In this document: positions 8,862 through 17,700 of the stretch, piece by piece
Layout of the letters: each line of letters begins with the position of its first letter
Numbering within the stretch: the first letter of the stretch is position 1
NCBI GenBank assembly: GCA_014872785.1
Contig: WKFJ01000033.1
Location: 1-64,000, forward strand
DNA length: 64,000 bases
Origin: Alteromonadaceae bacterium
GTDB taxonomy: Bacteria > Pseudomonadota > Gammaproteobacteria > Enterobacterales > Alteromonadaceae
Direction of reading: 5' to 3'
Made by a program: the position numbers and the translations under genes
The notes under the pieces: generated by a model
Told to the model about the DNA's origin: nothing
Databases searched by the model: none
The model's input: the letters and a program-made list of their open reading frames with translations, nothing else

Positions 8862-10107
8862 TTATTCTGCTCGAAATGCTTCGGGGGCTTTAGTAAAAGG
8901 GCAAATTGATGCTGCCGATCAAAATGCTGCGGCGCAAGCTATTTTGGGACGGCAGATGATTCCAGTGCAGATTGTTGTTTCAAAAGGTGGCAAAGCTAAA
9001 AGCCCTGCTAACAAAAAAAGTAAAAGCGGCGACAAACAACAATTTAGTTTGCAAATGGATTTGATTGCGCCAAAGGTTAAGTTAGAAGACCTTGTTATTT
9101 TCGCTCGCCAAATGCATTCGCTTATGAAAGCAGGTATACCCATATTACGTGCAGTAAATGGTTTGGCTGAAACTTCAAATTCGCCAAGAATGACAACTGC
9201 ACTGTTGGACATTTCTGACCAACTTGAGCGAGGTCGAACTCTGTCTAATGCGCTTAATCAGCACCCCAAAATATTTGAACAGCTCTTTGTGAGTATTGTC
9301 CATGTTGGCGAGAATACCGGTAAGTTAGACGAGGCTTTTTTGCAGCTTGCCGTTTATCTTGAACGTGAGCAAGAAACTCGAAAACAGATAAAATCGGCGA
9401 CCCGATATCCTACTTTTGTGGTTGGCGCTATCGTGGCGGCTTTGGTCATAATGAATATCTTTGTTATTCCAACCTTTAAAGGCATGTTCGACAAGCTTGG
9501 CGCCGACTTGCCTCCAATGACTCAAATTTTGTTGGGTATGTCAGATTTCTTTGTAAATCAGTGGCCTTTGCTAGTCGCTGCGGTCGCAGGTGCAGTTTTT
9601 ATGATTGGTCGATACGTAAAAACTGAAGCCGGAAAACTGAAGTGGGACAGATACAAGTTAAAAATGCCCGCAGTGGGAAGCGTCCTCGATCGTTCATTGA
9701 TGGCGCGTTTTTGTCGCAGCTTCTCGTTGATGCTAAAAGCAGGGGTGCCGATGACCAATGCATTAAACCTTACGGCTGATGCGGTCGATAATAGTTATGT
9801 GGGTAAGAAGGTCGTCGGTATGCGTCAAAATATAGAGCGTGGAGAGAGCCTGACTCGTGTTGCTTCAAATTCGGGATTGTTTACGCCTCTAGTTATGCAG
9901 ATGATTGCGGTTGGGGAAGAAACGGGACGAGTTGATGAACTACTTACCGAGGTTGCGGAATATTATGAACGCGAAGTCGATTATGATTTAAAATCATTAA
10001 CTTCTAAAATCGAGCCGATTCTGATTTCGATAGTATCAGCCATGGTTTTGGTGTTAGCTTTGGGTATATTTACACCCATGTGGGATATGATGAATGCGCA
10101 CCAGTAA
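8848..10107 (+). CDS. mshG: MSHA inner-membrane platform protein MshG (PilC/GspF-like)
   Basis: 419 residues with the duplicated T2SSF domain: first copy about 85-205 (VIFARQMHSLMKAGIPILRA), second about 285-410 (ARFCRSFSLMLKAGVPMTNAL), each followed by hydrophobic helices; three or more membrane segments in all, the last at the C-terminus. The family is the inner-membrane platform that MshE acts upon. The N-terminal ~60 residues match the short PilC/GspF lead domain, beginning FSYSARNASGALVKGQID. The ATG at 8848 overlaps the mshE stop. The assignment is secure. Confidence 0.95.
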   Translation: MATFSYSARNASGALVKGQIDAADQNAAAQAILGRQMIPVQIVVSKGGKAKSPANKKSKSGDKQQFSLQMDLIAPKVKLEDLVIFARQMHSLMKAGIPILRAVNGLAETSNSPRMTTALLDISDQLERGRTLSNALNQHPKIFEQLFVSIVHVGENTGKLDEAFLQLAVYLEREQETRKQIKSATRYPTFVVGAIVAALVIMNIFVIPTFKGMFDKLGADLPPMTQILLGMSDFFVNQWPLLVAAVAGAVFMIGRYVKTEAGKLKWDRYKLKMPAVGSVLDRSLMARFCRSFSLMLKAGVPMTNALNLTADAVDNSYVGKKVVGMRQNIERGESLTRVASNSGLFTPLVMQMIAVGEETGRVDELLTEVAEYYEREVDYDLKSLTSKIEPILISIVSAMVLVLALGIFTPMWDMMNAHQ

Positions 10108-10117
10108 GGAGAAACTG

Positions 10118-10651
10118 ATGTTTAACAAATATAAGCGCGCCAAGTTTTCGTTGAATAAGATGCGCGGTAACTCTCGTGGTACTTTTATCAACTTCCTAAT
10201 TATCGCGTTGTTTTTTGTGCTCATTACCTCCTTTATTATCTATTTTGATGATACAGATCCACACATTCAAGCAGCGGCCCTCAATAGGACTGCCGACAAA
10301 ATGTCGACCTTGGTGACTAGTGCTCATTGGCTGTGGCGTGCAAAAGGCTCACCGAACCGAATCATGCTGGTGGATTATGATGATGCCGGCAAAGAAACCA
10401 ATCGTCGACCGGTGACCATGAGTGATTTAGGCTGGCCCAGAGTGGAACCCAGCGATATGGGGTGTGCCGTCCTTTGGGACAACATATTAGATATGCCGAT
10501 GCAAATAAACACTTTTAGAGTGAAGGCTGAGTTTGTGGATGGGATAAATACCACAGGAAAGATATTGGATTCTAAATGCCGTTATAAACTCGCGATGGGG
10601 GCGTCATTTGAGTATTGGGTTTATACTGGACGTGTAGTAAAATATGATTAA
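10118..10651 (+). CDS. mshF: MSHA biogenesis protein MshF
   Basis: 177 residues from the ATG at 10118, which has AAGGAG at 10106-10111 with a 6-bp spacer; the longer reading from 10094 inside mshG lacks such a site. One membrane helix (about residues 25-45, FLIIALFFVLITSFIIYF) follows a basic N-terminus; the rest is periplasmic. It has no clear type III prepilin site, but its small single-pass shape and place between mshG and mshB are those of MshF, a minor component of unknown exact function. It closes the biogenesis block; the next gene starts after about 110 bp containing a CRP-type site. Confidence 0.85.
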   Translation: MFNKYKRAKFSLNKMRGNSRGTFINFLIIALFFVLITSFIIYFDDTDPHIQAAALNRTADKMSTLVTSAHWLWRAKGSPNRIMLVDYDDAGKETNRRPVTMSDLGWPRVEPSDMGCAVLWDNILDMPMQINTFRVKAEFVDGINTTGKILDSKCRYKLAMGASFEYWVYTGRVVKYD

Positions 10652-10702
10652 ATTACATTCATATTTTGGTGAAAGTGCAAACTATATGGCTGATATTAGG
10701 CG

Positions 10703-10724
10703 TTTTGTGAACTACTTCACAAAA
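10703..10724. promoter_or_regulatory. Perfect CRP-type operator between mshF and mshB
   Basis: The palindrome has 9-bp perfect arms TTTTGTGAA and TTCACAAAA around a 4-bp centre and contains TGTGA-N6-TCACA (10706-10721), the core consensus of the cAMP receptor protein. It lies 42 bp before the mshB ATG, in the only gap that separates the biogenesis block from the pilin block. It could also fold as a hairpin, but no T-tract follows, so a terminator is unlikely. CRP binding is inference from the motif. Confidence 0.65.
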
Positions 10725-10765
10725 TAGAGTCAAGATTAAGACTAAAGTTGGATGTATTTACATTG

Positions 10766-11392
10766 ATGAAATTATTAAATTTACCGATAAGAAAAGTAGC
10801 TAAAATACAAAGTGGCTTTTCACTGATTGAATTAGTCATTGTGGTCGTTGTCTTAGGTTTATTAGCCGCAACTGCTCTGCCGCGATTTCTCGATGTAACA
10901 GATGAGGCGGAAGATGCTACGGTTGAAGGTGTCGCCGGAGGATATGCAACAGGAGTTGGGTTGATTCGGGCACAATGGGAAATTGAAGGTAGACCAAGCG
11001 AGAATATTAGCGCCAATGTTACAGCCGTCACATTAGGCGGCGTCGAGATAGCGGTGGATAAAGATACTGGATATCCAACGGGACTTGCACAGACAAATAG
11101 TGAAGATGTAGATATAGACGACACTGACTGCGAAGAGATATTTCAACGTATTATTCAAAGCGCGCCAACCATAACCAGCGTATGGGATAACACTGGGGAA
11201 GATGCGTTTCAGGGCGTGCGTTATTATACGACAGTAAGTGACGGCTCGGGTGAGCAAGGTAATGACATTTGTTATTACTACTTAACACAAACAGTTAAAA
11301 ACGAGGCCGCCCAACCAACCAACAACACGGTAGGGAATGGCTTTGTTTACGACCCAAGATTTGGACAGGTATCAACCTTTAGCAATAACTAG
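10766..11392 (+). CDS. mshB: MSHA minor pilin MshB
   Basis: 208 residues from the ATG at 10766; a TTG at 10748 would add six residues. A basic leader of 18 residues ends at G before FSLIELVIVVVVLG, the type III prepilin cleavage site with Phe+1 and Glu+5. The body has a typical pseudopilin/pilin layout with a Cys pair (DDTDCEE and DICYYY) near the C-terminus. MshB is the pilin-like protein preceding MshA in MSHA clusters and probably acts as a minor or priming subunit. A 180-bp gap with a sigma-54-like element separates it from mshA. Confidence 0.9.
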   Translation: MKLLNLPIRKVAKIQSGFSLIELVIVVVVLGLLAATALPRFLDVTDEAEDATVEGVAGGYATGVGLIRAQWEIEGRPSENISANVTAVTLGGVEIAVDKDTGYPTGLAQTNSEDVDIDDTDCEEIFQRIIQSAPTITSVWDNTGEDAFQGVRYYTTVSDGSGEQGNDICYYYLTQTVKNEAAQPTNNTVGNGFVYDPRFGQVSTFSNN

Positions 11393-11400
11393 TTGTTAAA

Positions 11401-11417
11401 TTGGCGTGATGTTTGCT
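11401..11417 (+). promoter_or_regulatory. Sigma-54-like -24/-12 promoter element before mshA
   Basis: TTGGCGTGATGTTTGCT matches the sigma-54 consensus TTGGCACG-N4-TTGCT at all but two positions and keeps the invariant GG (11403-11404) and GC (11415-11416) exactly 10 bp apart. Expected transcription start is about 11428, leaving a ~145-nt leader before mshA. An inverted repeat GGAATC/GATTCC (11493-11518) lies in that leader. Motif only; no enhancer-binding regulator is encoded nearby. Confidence 0.5.
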
Positions 11418-11492
11418 TAAGTAAAGGAAAGTTAAGGTTTAGCGGTATCAGACAACTTTTTGACACATTAAGTATGGAATAGATGTGCCATT

Positions 11493-11518
11493 GGAATCGT
11501 TTAGGGGAATGTGATTCC
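11493..11518. repeat. Inverted repeat in the mshA leader
   Basis: GGAATC at 11493-11498 and GATTCC at 11513-11518 are perfect inverted 6-bp arms around 14 bp, between the sigma-54-like element and the mshA start. It may be an operator or a leader hairpin. Chance occurrence is possible at this arm length. Confidence 0.3.
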
Positions 11519-11572
11519 GGAAAAATGGATTATTAGTCGCGAACAAATTTATTTAGTTTTGAGGTAAGGTTT

Positions 11573-12109
11573 ATGAAAACAATCAAAAAACAAAAAGGTT
11601 TTACGTTAATCGAACTGATTATCGTAGTAATCATTTTAGGTATCCTAGCAGTAACTGCAGCACCTAAATTTTTAGACGCATCAAGCGACGCTCAAGAAGC
11701 AGCGATTGATGGTGTCAGAGGGTCTCTACAGGCAGCGGTTCAAATCGTTCGTTCACGCGCTAGATTAGACAGCAAAGGCAGTGATGCTTATGATGGAACA
11801 GACGATGAAACAGTTACTTTAGACGGCACGTCCATAACATTAGATGAAGGCTTTATCGCGCCGTTTGCATCAAATGTTTTGGCTGCAATGGATATTACAG
11901 GCTTTACCGCAGTCGCGGATAGTGCGACTGCAACCGCGGCAACGCAAGTTCGTATTTGGCCGACAGGACTGCAGGGCAGCGCTGTAGACGGTACGATTGG
12001 CGGCACAGACCCCAATAATGCTCCTGAAGACTGTTATGTTCAGTACGACTTCGATGAGCCAGGCGGTGATACAGCTCCATCAATCAGTGTGACTACAACT
12101 GACTGTTAA
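11573..12109 (+). CDS. mshA: MSHA major pilin MshA
   Basis: 178 residues. A short basic leader (MKTIKKQKG) precedes FTLIELIIVVIILGILAVTA, the class IVa pilin N-terminal helix with Phe+1 and Glu+5. The C-terminal disulphide-loop cysteines are in EDCYVQYD and the final TTDC. Ala/Thr/Asp-rich, low-charge surface composition suits a major subunit. It has its own upstream region with a good ribosome-binding site (GAGG before the ATG). PilD-type prepilin peptidase, needed for cleavage, is not encoded in the window. Confidence 0.93.
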   Translation: MKTIKKQKGFTLIELIIVVIILGILAVTAAPKFLDASSDAQEAAIDGVRGSLQAAVQIVRSRARLDSKGSDAYDGTDDETVTLDGTSITLDEGFIAPFASNVLAAMDITGFTAVADSATATAATQVRIWPTGLQGSAVDGTIGGTDPNNAPEDCYVQYDFDEPGGDTAPSISVTTTDC

Positions 12110-12143
12110 TCTAAGCAGCGGTTAAAACACTTGCGGTACAAGT

Positions 12144-12737
12144 GTGAAATGTTTAGATAGCTATACATCAAAGTATGTTAACAACCAGGGTTTTACCCTG
12201 GTTGAGCTCGTTGCTGTGATGGTAATATTAGGCATACTCGCAGTTTACGTCGCACCACGTATGTTTGATAAATCGGATATCGCTGCTTATTCTGTAAAGA
12301 ACCGAGCCATATCTATATTTCGAAACATGCAAGTAAGAGCTATGCAAGACACCCGCAGTACCAGTGGGTTTTGCTACCAAGTGGTGGTTGATTCAAGTAA
12401 TACCCAACTTGGCACACCCGCATTAGATTTTTCCAGTTCTGGCAGTGCCAGCGATAGCTGTAGCAGCACCATTGACACTTCAGATTCTGGCTCATTTTAT
12501 TATATTCCAACCACCGAATTCGACGAGGGGAACGTCACCGTAAGCGCCTCAAACAGTGAGGGGGCGAGCCTAGGTGCGATAAGGTTCAACAGTAAAGGAC
12601 AACCCATACCTATTACTTTTGATGGCAGTGACGCCGAGGTTACTGGCACTTGCAACTCTGGTTGCACCTTAAACTTTGTGGGGGGCGACTCTGCAACAGT
12701 GTGTTTCGAATCTGAGGGGTATATCTATGCGTGTTAG
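12144..12737 (+). CDS. mshC: MSHA minor pilin MshC
   Basis: 197 residues from GTG at 12144. The leader ends in NNQG before FTLVELVAVMVILGILAVYV, a prepilin cleavage site. The body is Ser/Asp-rich with paired cysteines, including SGCTLNF and a C-terminal Cys. Position directly after mshA and the single-helix layout are those of MshC. The start codon has no strong Shine-Dalgarno, so expression may depend on readthrough from mshA. It overlaps mshD by 11 bp. Confidence 0.85.
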   Translation: MKCLDSYTSKYVNNQGFTLVELVAVMVILGILAVYVAPRMFDKSDIAAYSVKNRAISIFRNMQVRAMQDTRSTSGFCYQVVVDSSNTQLGTPALDFSSSGSASDSCSSTIDTSDSGSFYYIPTTEFDEGNVTVSASNSEGASLGAIRFNSKGQPIPITFDGSDAEVTGTCNSGCTLNFVGGDSATVCFESEGYIYAC

Positions 12738-13422
12738 ATATTTGCGTTCAAATTCCCTCGGTTTTTCTTTGCTGGAACTGGTCGCGGGGATAACTGTATT
12801 TGCAGTGGTCATGACCATAGTTACGGGTGTTGTTGCCCCCCAAGCTCAAAAAACGATCGAGCCGATGCAGCAGGTACGGGCTACCGAACTTGCCCAGTCA
12901 TTGTTCAATGAAATTTTAGGTAAGTATTACGACGAAAACTCAGACAGAGCGGGTGGTCGCATCCGATGTAATGAAGATCTCGATGGCTCTGGCACAATAA
13001 TAGACACTGCTGGAAGTACCGACGACGATGGTGAGCGTATTTGTACTCTGTATCCTGGCCCTGAAGACGGTGCTACAGGCACCGATTGCAATGGTTTCTC
13101 CGCTACCAGAGCAAACGACAGTGAAACCGACCGGGCTGATTTCGATGACATAGATGACTATCACGGTATGGTCTACACTTCGAGTGATATCCTTGAGAAC
13201 TCTTTAGGCGAAAACCTCGTTGTTAATATCGATTCAGAAGACATTGAGTTATACGCCAATTTCCAACTTTCAGTCTCCGTGATATACGATGAGAATATGG
13301 ATGGTGTTGCTGACCAGAGTGGTGGTAGCTGTATATCAAGTAACAGTAAGCTTATTACCTTGCTAGTGACCACACCGTCGGGGGCAGAGCTGAATTTTGC
13401 CACCTACAAACACAATTATTGA
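12727..13422 (+). CDS. mshD: MSHA minor pilin MshD
   Basis: 231 residues. The ATG at 12727 is chosen because GAGGGG (12714-12719) lies 7 bp upstream and because it gives a short leader MRVRYLRSNSLG before FSLLELVAGITVFAVVM; the frame is open further upstream, back to 12676, but that would spoil the leader. The body is acidic with several cysteines. MshD-type proteins are PulG/PilV-like minor pilins. It overlaps mshC by 11 bp and mshO follows immediately. Confidence 0.85.
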   Translation: MRVRYLRSNSLGFSLLELVAGITVFAVVMTIVTGVVAPQAQKTIEPMQQVRATELAQSLFNEILGKYYDENSDRAGGRIRCNEDLDGSGTIIDTAGSTDDDGERICTLYPGPEDGATGTDCNGFSATRANDSETDRADFDDIDDYHGMVYTSSDILENSLGENLVVNIDSEDIELYANFQLSVSVIYDENMDGVADQSGGSCISSNSKLITLLVTTPSGAELNFATYKHNY

Positions 13423-13433
13423 GCGTGATAAAA

Positions 13434-14366
13434 ATGAAATGTTTAATCGCTAACAGACGCAAATATTCTTCGGGCTTTACGCTTGTTGAACTAGTCGCGG
13501 TTATCATTATCGTTTCAATTGTGGGACTTGGCATAGGTAATTTCGTCTCAACTAGCACTCAAATTTATGTTGATAGTGCAGAACGCGAAGAAGTGATAGG
13601 TAGCAGCCGGTTTATTGTTGAACGCTTAAATCGCGAAATTCGTTATGCGTTACCCAATAGTATTCGTGTTGCCGCGCATCAAGAAGCAGGCATAACGGTC
13701 AGCCATTGTTTAGAGTTTACGCCCATTCAATGGAGTACGTTTTACATGGATTTACCTGTCGTATCTGCTGACGCAACCGATACAATCCAAGGCCCAGAAA
13801 TGATTGGTACGTTAGTGGCGGATAGTTACGATAGGGACTCGGCAGATAATCACTTTGTTGTAGTTTATCCCACGGACGCTGAGCAAGTGTATAGCGCAAT
13901 CACTACTGATGGCACGGGAAGACGCGTTGGGCTTAGCAGTGTCAGTGACGCTGTTGATGGCCTAGTCACTGTTGTTTTTGATGAAGACATGATTTTTGAG
14001 GAAGAGTCATCCGTAGGACGCTTCTATATCGTTGAACAACCCATCAGCTATTGTTATCGCTCTGCCACTGGTCAGTTGACGCGCCACACCAATTACGGTT
14101 TCCTCGAAAACCAAACCGCGGATGTCATCGATGGTGCGATTACGGTATCCGGAAACCCATCTGCAGAAGTGGTTTTAATGGCGGAGTATATGGTCAATGA
14201 ATTGTCTGACGATCCCACTGATACTGATTCCAATCAAGGTGACCCCTTCAGGATAGCCGAAGCTTCATTAACTCGAAATGCGATTGTTCACACCCTACTG
14301 GTGTTTGAACAATTTGGTGAAAAAGCGATTTTTAATAATGAGATACACCTCCGCAACGCCCCGTAA
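13434..14366 (+). CDS. mshO: MSHA minor pilin MshO
   Basis: 310 residues from the ATG at 13434; GTG at 13425 and TTG at 13419 are in-frame alternatives, the latter overlapping the mshD stop. Leader MKCLIANRRKYSSG precedes FTLVELVAVIIIVSIVGLGI. The length fits the PilW/GspJ-like large minor pilins, as MshO is. The body carries a conserved Cys in HCLEFTP and another in ISYCYRS. It is embedded in the pilin operon and its 3' end overlaps mshP. Confidence 0.85.
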   Translation: MKCLIANRRKYSSGFTLVELVAVIIIVSIVGLGIGNFVSTSTQIYVDSAEREEVIGSSRFIVERLNREIRYALPNSIRVAAHQEAGITVSHCLEFTPIQWSTFYMDLPVVSADATDTIQGPEMIGTLVADSYDRDSADNHFVVVYPTDAEQVYSAITTDGTGRRVGLSSVSDAVDGLVTVVFDEDMIFEEESSVGRFYIVEQPISYCYRSATGQLTRHTNYGFLENQTADVIDGAITVSGNPSAEVVLMAEYMVNELSDDPTDTDSNQGDPFRIAEASLTRNAIVHTLLVFEQFGEKAIFNNEIHLRNAP

Positions 14367-14790
14367 AGCAGGTCTTGTAAGACAGGCCGGTAACATGATG
14401 ATGATGGCAATCTTCACGATTGTTATTTTGGGTTTTGTCGGATTGGGGATAACTCGGATATTTGGCACATCCGCGGATGCGTTAGTCTATGAGGTTTACG
14501 GCTTGAGAGCGCTAAATGCAGCTCGAAGTGGTCTTGATGATATTGTTTTGCAAGTATTTGCAGGACAAGTTAGTGACCCAGCATTTTGTACCGCTGCATC
14601 AGATCCGGATAACCGCGTCGACTTTACCGTTTCAGGCTTGGAGAATTGCTACGCTCAGTTTGGCTGCGCAGTGAATCAGATAGATGACACAAACTATTAT
14701 CGTTTTGAAAGTCAGGGCACATGTGAAATTGATGATATCGTGGTAAGCCGAACCATTGCGATAGACGCAAAGGATATAGTTGATGATTAA
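14338..14790 (+). CDS. mshP: MSHA biogenesis protein MshP (PilX-like)
   Basis: 150 residues from the ATG at 14338, overlapping mshO by 29 bp; an open frame from 14278 would add 20 residues unlike any leader. The N-terminal region RQAGNMMMMAIFTIVILGFVGLGI is the PilX/MshP type membrane helix, without the usual G/FTLIE cleavage site. Three cysteines in the C-terminal half could pair. MshP is a minor component at the end of the pilin block. Its stop codon overlaps the mshQ start. Confidence 0.83.
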   Translation: MRYTSATPRKAGLVRQAGNMMMMAIFTIVILGFVGLGITRIFGTSADALVYEVYGLRALNAARSGLDDIVLQVFAGQVSDPAFCTAASDPDNRVDFTVSGLENCYAQFGCAVNQIDDTNYYRFESQGTCEIDDIVVSRTIAIDAKDIVDD

Positions 14791-17700
14791 AAGAGTAGTA
14801 TCAGTTCTTTGCGCGGTTTTTGTATTTTCATCGTTTCAAGCGTTAGCACAATCAGTTAATCAGTGCACAAACATATTTCCTGATGCGGTGAGTTCCCATA
14901 GTAGCTCAGGTACTATTAGTTTTGAGTGGGAATCAAGAATTGAAGATTCTGTCGATAACGTTTTAGATGTCCCCAACATTAACGACCAAAATACCTCAAC
15001 GGGTAATAAACGCAGTTGTAAAAATGTGGCTTGTAGCTCCAGTGGGAACTCGATTTCACCTTATTCGCTCCCCACGTTTCAAACAAGTAGTAGTAATACA
15101 GATTACTCGTTAACCTCTACAAGTTCTCTGGCAGCGGGTGAATACAAAGATATTACCCTCAAGAACAAAAAGACGTTGCAACTAAGTACTGCCAACGGTG
15201 TGTACAAAATTAAAAAATTGCTGCTTGAAAGTGAAACAAAAGTAGAGATTAAAGAAGGCGTATTTTGGATAGAAACTCTCAACCTTAAATACAAGAGCCA
15301 GATAAAATATAAAGGATCTTCGGGTGGCACCGCGATTATCCTCACTAATTCATTGCTCATGGAGTCTGAGTCTAAACTTAACAAAGAAGGTGGAGACGAT
15401 GCTGCTAATCTCTTGCTCATAGATTACGGCGATCTCAACCTCAAATACAAAGCTAAGCTAGAAGGGTTTATTTATGTTGATGGCCGCGCTTTACTTGAGA
15501 GTAGCTCTGAGATTGACGGCGCATTAACGGCGGAAAACATTGAGATGAAGTCTGGTGCGAAAATTAAGCACCGTACCATTCAAGATGATATTGATGATGA
15601 AAATTTTTGTGAAGGCACAGGCACGCCTGAACCCACTCCTTTACCCGATCCTATTGCTCATTGGAACTTTGATGTATGCGATATTAATGGTGGTGGTGAT
15701 GTTGTAGATGTTATTGCGGGTAATAATGGTACTGGGGTATCTGGAGCTGACATAGAAAAAGATTCCAAGTTTTGCCAAGGTGCAGAATTTCAAGGCACTG
15801 GGGCGCATATTAATATCCCGCATAGTGACGATTATGAATTATCCTCTGGCGCCATTTCGTTTTGGTTTAATACTGCTGACACCGGGCATGAAAATAACTC
15901 ATCTCATGGCGGTCAAGGGCTTTTCTCGAAAGATTCCAGTGGTCCAGACAATGGCGGTCATCTAACAATCTGGATCAGAGATAATGCCGATTTACGGATC
16001 CGCGTCCGACACCAAAACCCGTCAGATAAAGACTTATATTCAGACACTTATATCAATACAAACCAATGGTATCACCTAGTCTATACATGGGGTAACAACG
16101 GTATGAAGCTATTTATAGACGGTGTGGAAGAAGACTCGAGAAGTGATGTCTATGGTATCGAAAACAATTTAGAACCTATCATTTTAGGCGCTAACGCTTG
16201 GGTGACTGGTGATGGGGTTTCCGACCCGAGTAAGTTAAAAGACTTTTTCAAAGGCCAAATTGATGACGTGAAGATGTTCGATGAAATGCTGACCCAGCAG
16301 CATGTAAACGAACTTTATGCGCAATCTTCGTATACCTGTGAGGAGTGTGTCGAAACACCGCCACAGTTGGTCGGACACTGGAAAGCAAATGTGTGTTCTT
16401 TACCGGGAACTTCTGGAGATTTTGTTGACGTTATTAACGGTAATAATGGTCAGTCGATGGATGGAACCAGCATCGATGATAACGGAAAATTCTGTCAAGC
16501 TGCGGCATTTGATGGTGAAGATGATCATATCAATATTGAACATGCAAATGCGTTTGCACTTAACGAAGGTAGCTTAAGTTTCTGGTTTAAAACTGATGAT
16601 GTCGATCACCAGTATCGTACCAGTCACTCTGGACAAGGTTTGTGGTCAAAAGACTCTGCCAATCAAAATAACGGCGGCGATCATTTAACTATTTGGCTGA
16701 CTGATGAAGCCGGCATTAAAGTGAGACATCAACAAGAGGACGTAGACGGGAATGGTCAGTACTACGTTTATTCATCTAATGATTCTATTAACAACGATCA
16801 ATGGCACCACCTAGCATATACATGGGGTGATGATGGCATGCAACTGTTCCTCGACGGGGTACTTGTTGATAGTGACCCATATACAGGTGGCCTTGCCGGA
16901 AACCCTGAGCCTATTACCCTTGGCGCGAATGCCTGGATAACTGGTGAAAGCACTTCTCCGAGCAGTCAATTACGGGATTTGTTTAAAGGTAGTATTGACG
17001 ATTTTAGGCTTTACGATGGACAGTTGAGTACTGACGAGGTGGTTGCTATTCGCGATGCTGTGAATGAAGATACCTGTGAAGATTGTTATATTCCACCGAC
17101 TTTGGTTTCCCATTGGCCAATTGACATTTGTAGTTTGGACGGAGACGAAAACGAAATTATCGACATTGTCTCTGGTTATGGTGCGTCGGCCATTGATGGT
17201 GCCGATGTAACAAGCGATGGCAAGTTCTGTCAGTCTGCAGAATTTACTGGTGAAGGGGGTCATATTGATATCGAACATCAGGATGCCTTCGCTGCTCAGC
17301 AAGGCGCGATTTCATTTTGGTTCAATACTACAGATATGGATTTTAGTGGCGAGTCTGACTATGGTGCACAAACGTTAATCTCCAAAGACGCCCAGGGTAA
17401 TGGCGATGGTGGTCATCTAACTATTTGGCTAACTGATAGCGGCACGGTAGAAGTGCGACATCAATCTGATGACGACCAAGAATTTATCGAATCTAACATT
17501 TCGGTCTCTGAAAACGCTTGGCATCATATGCTCTATTCATGGGGTGATGATGGGATGCAGCTATTTCTTAATGGGCAATTGGTCGCCAGTGATCCAGGAT
17601 TTAAAGCTGGGCTTGAAGCTAATGAAGAGCTGATGGTAATCGGCGCGAATACCTACCTAAGTGATGACGAAGACTACGATGATGACCACGATGACGACGA

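Noticed and set aside
11460..11490. Sigma-70 promoter candidate TTGACA upstream of mshA
   Set aside because: The -35 at 11460-11465 is perfect, but no acceptable -10 occurs at 16-18 bp spacing.
12676..12726. Longer N-terminus for MshD starting inside mshC
   Set aside because: It would put 17 odd residues before a normal prepilin leader; the ATG at 12727 has GAGGGG at correct spacing.
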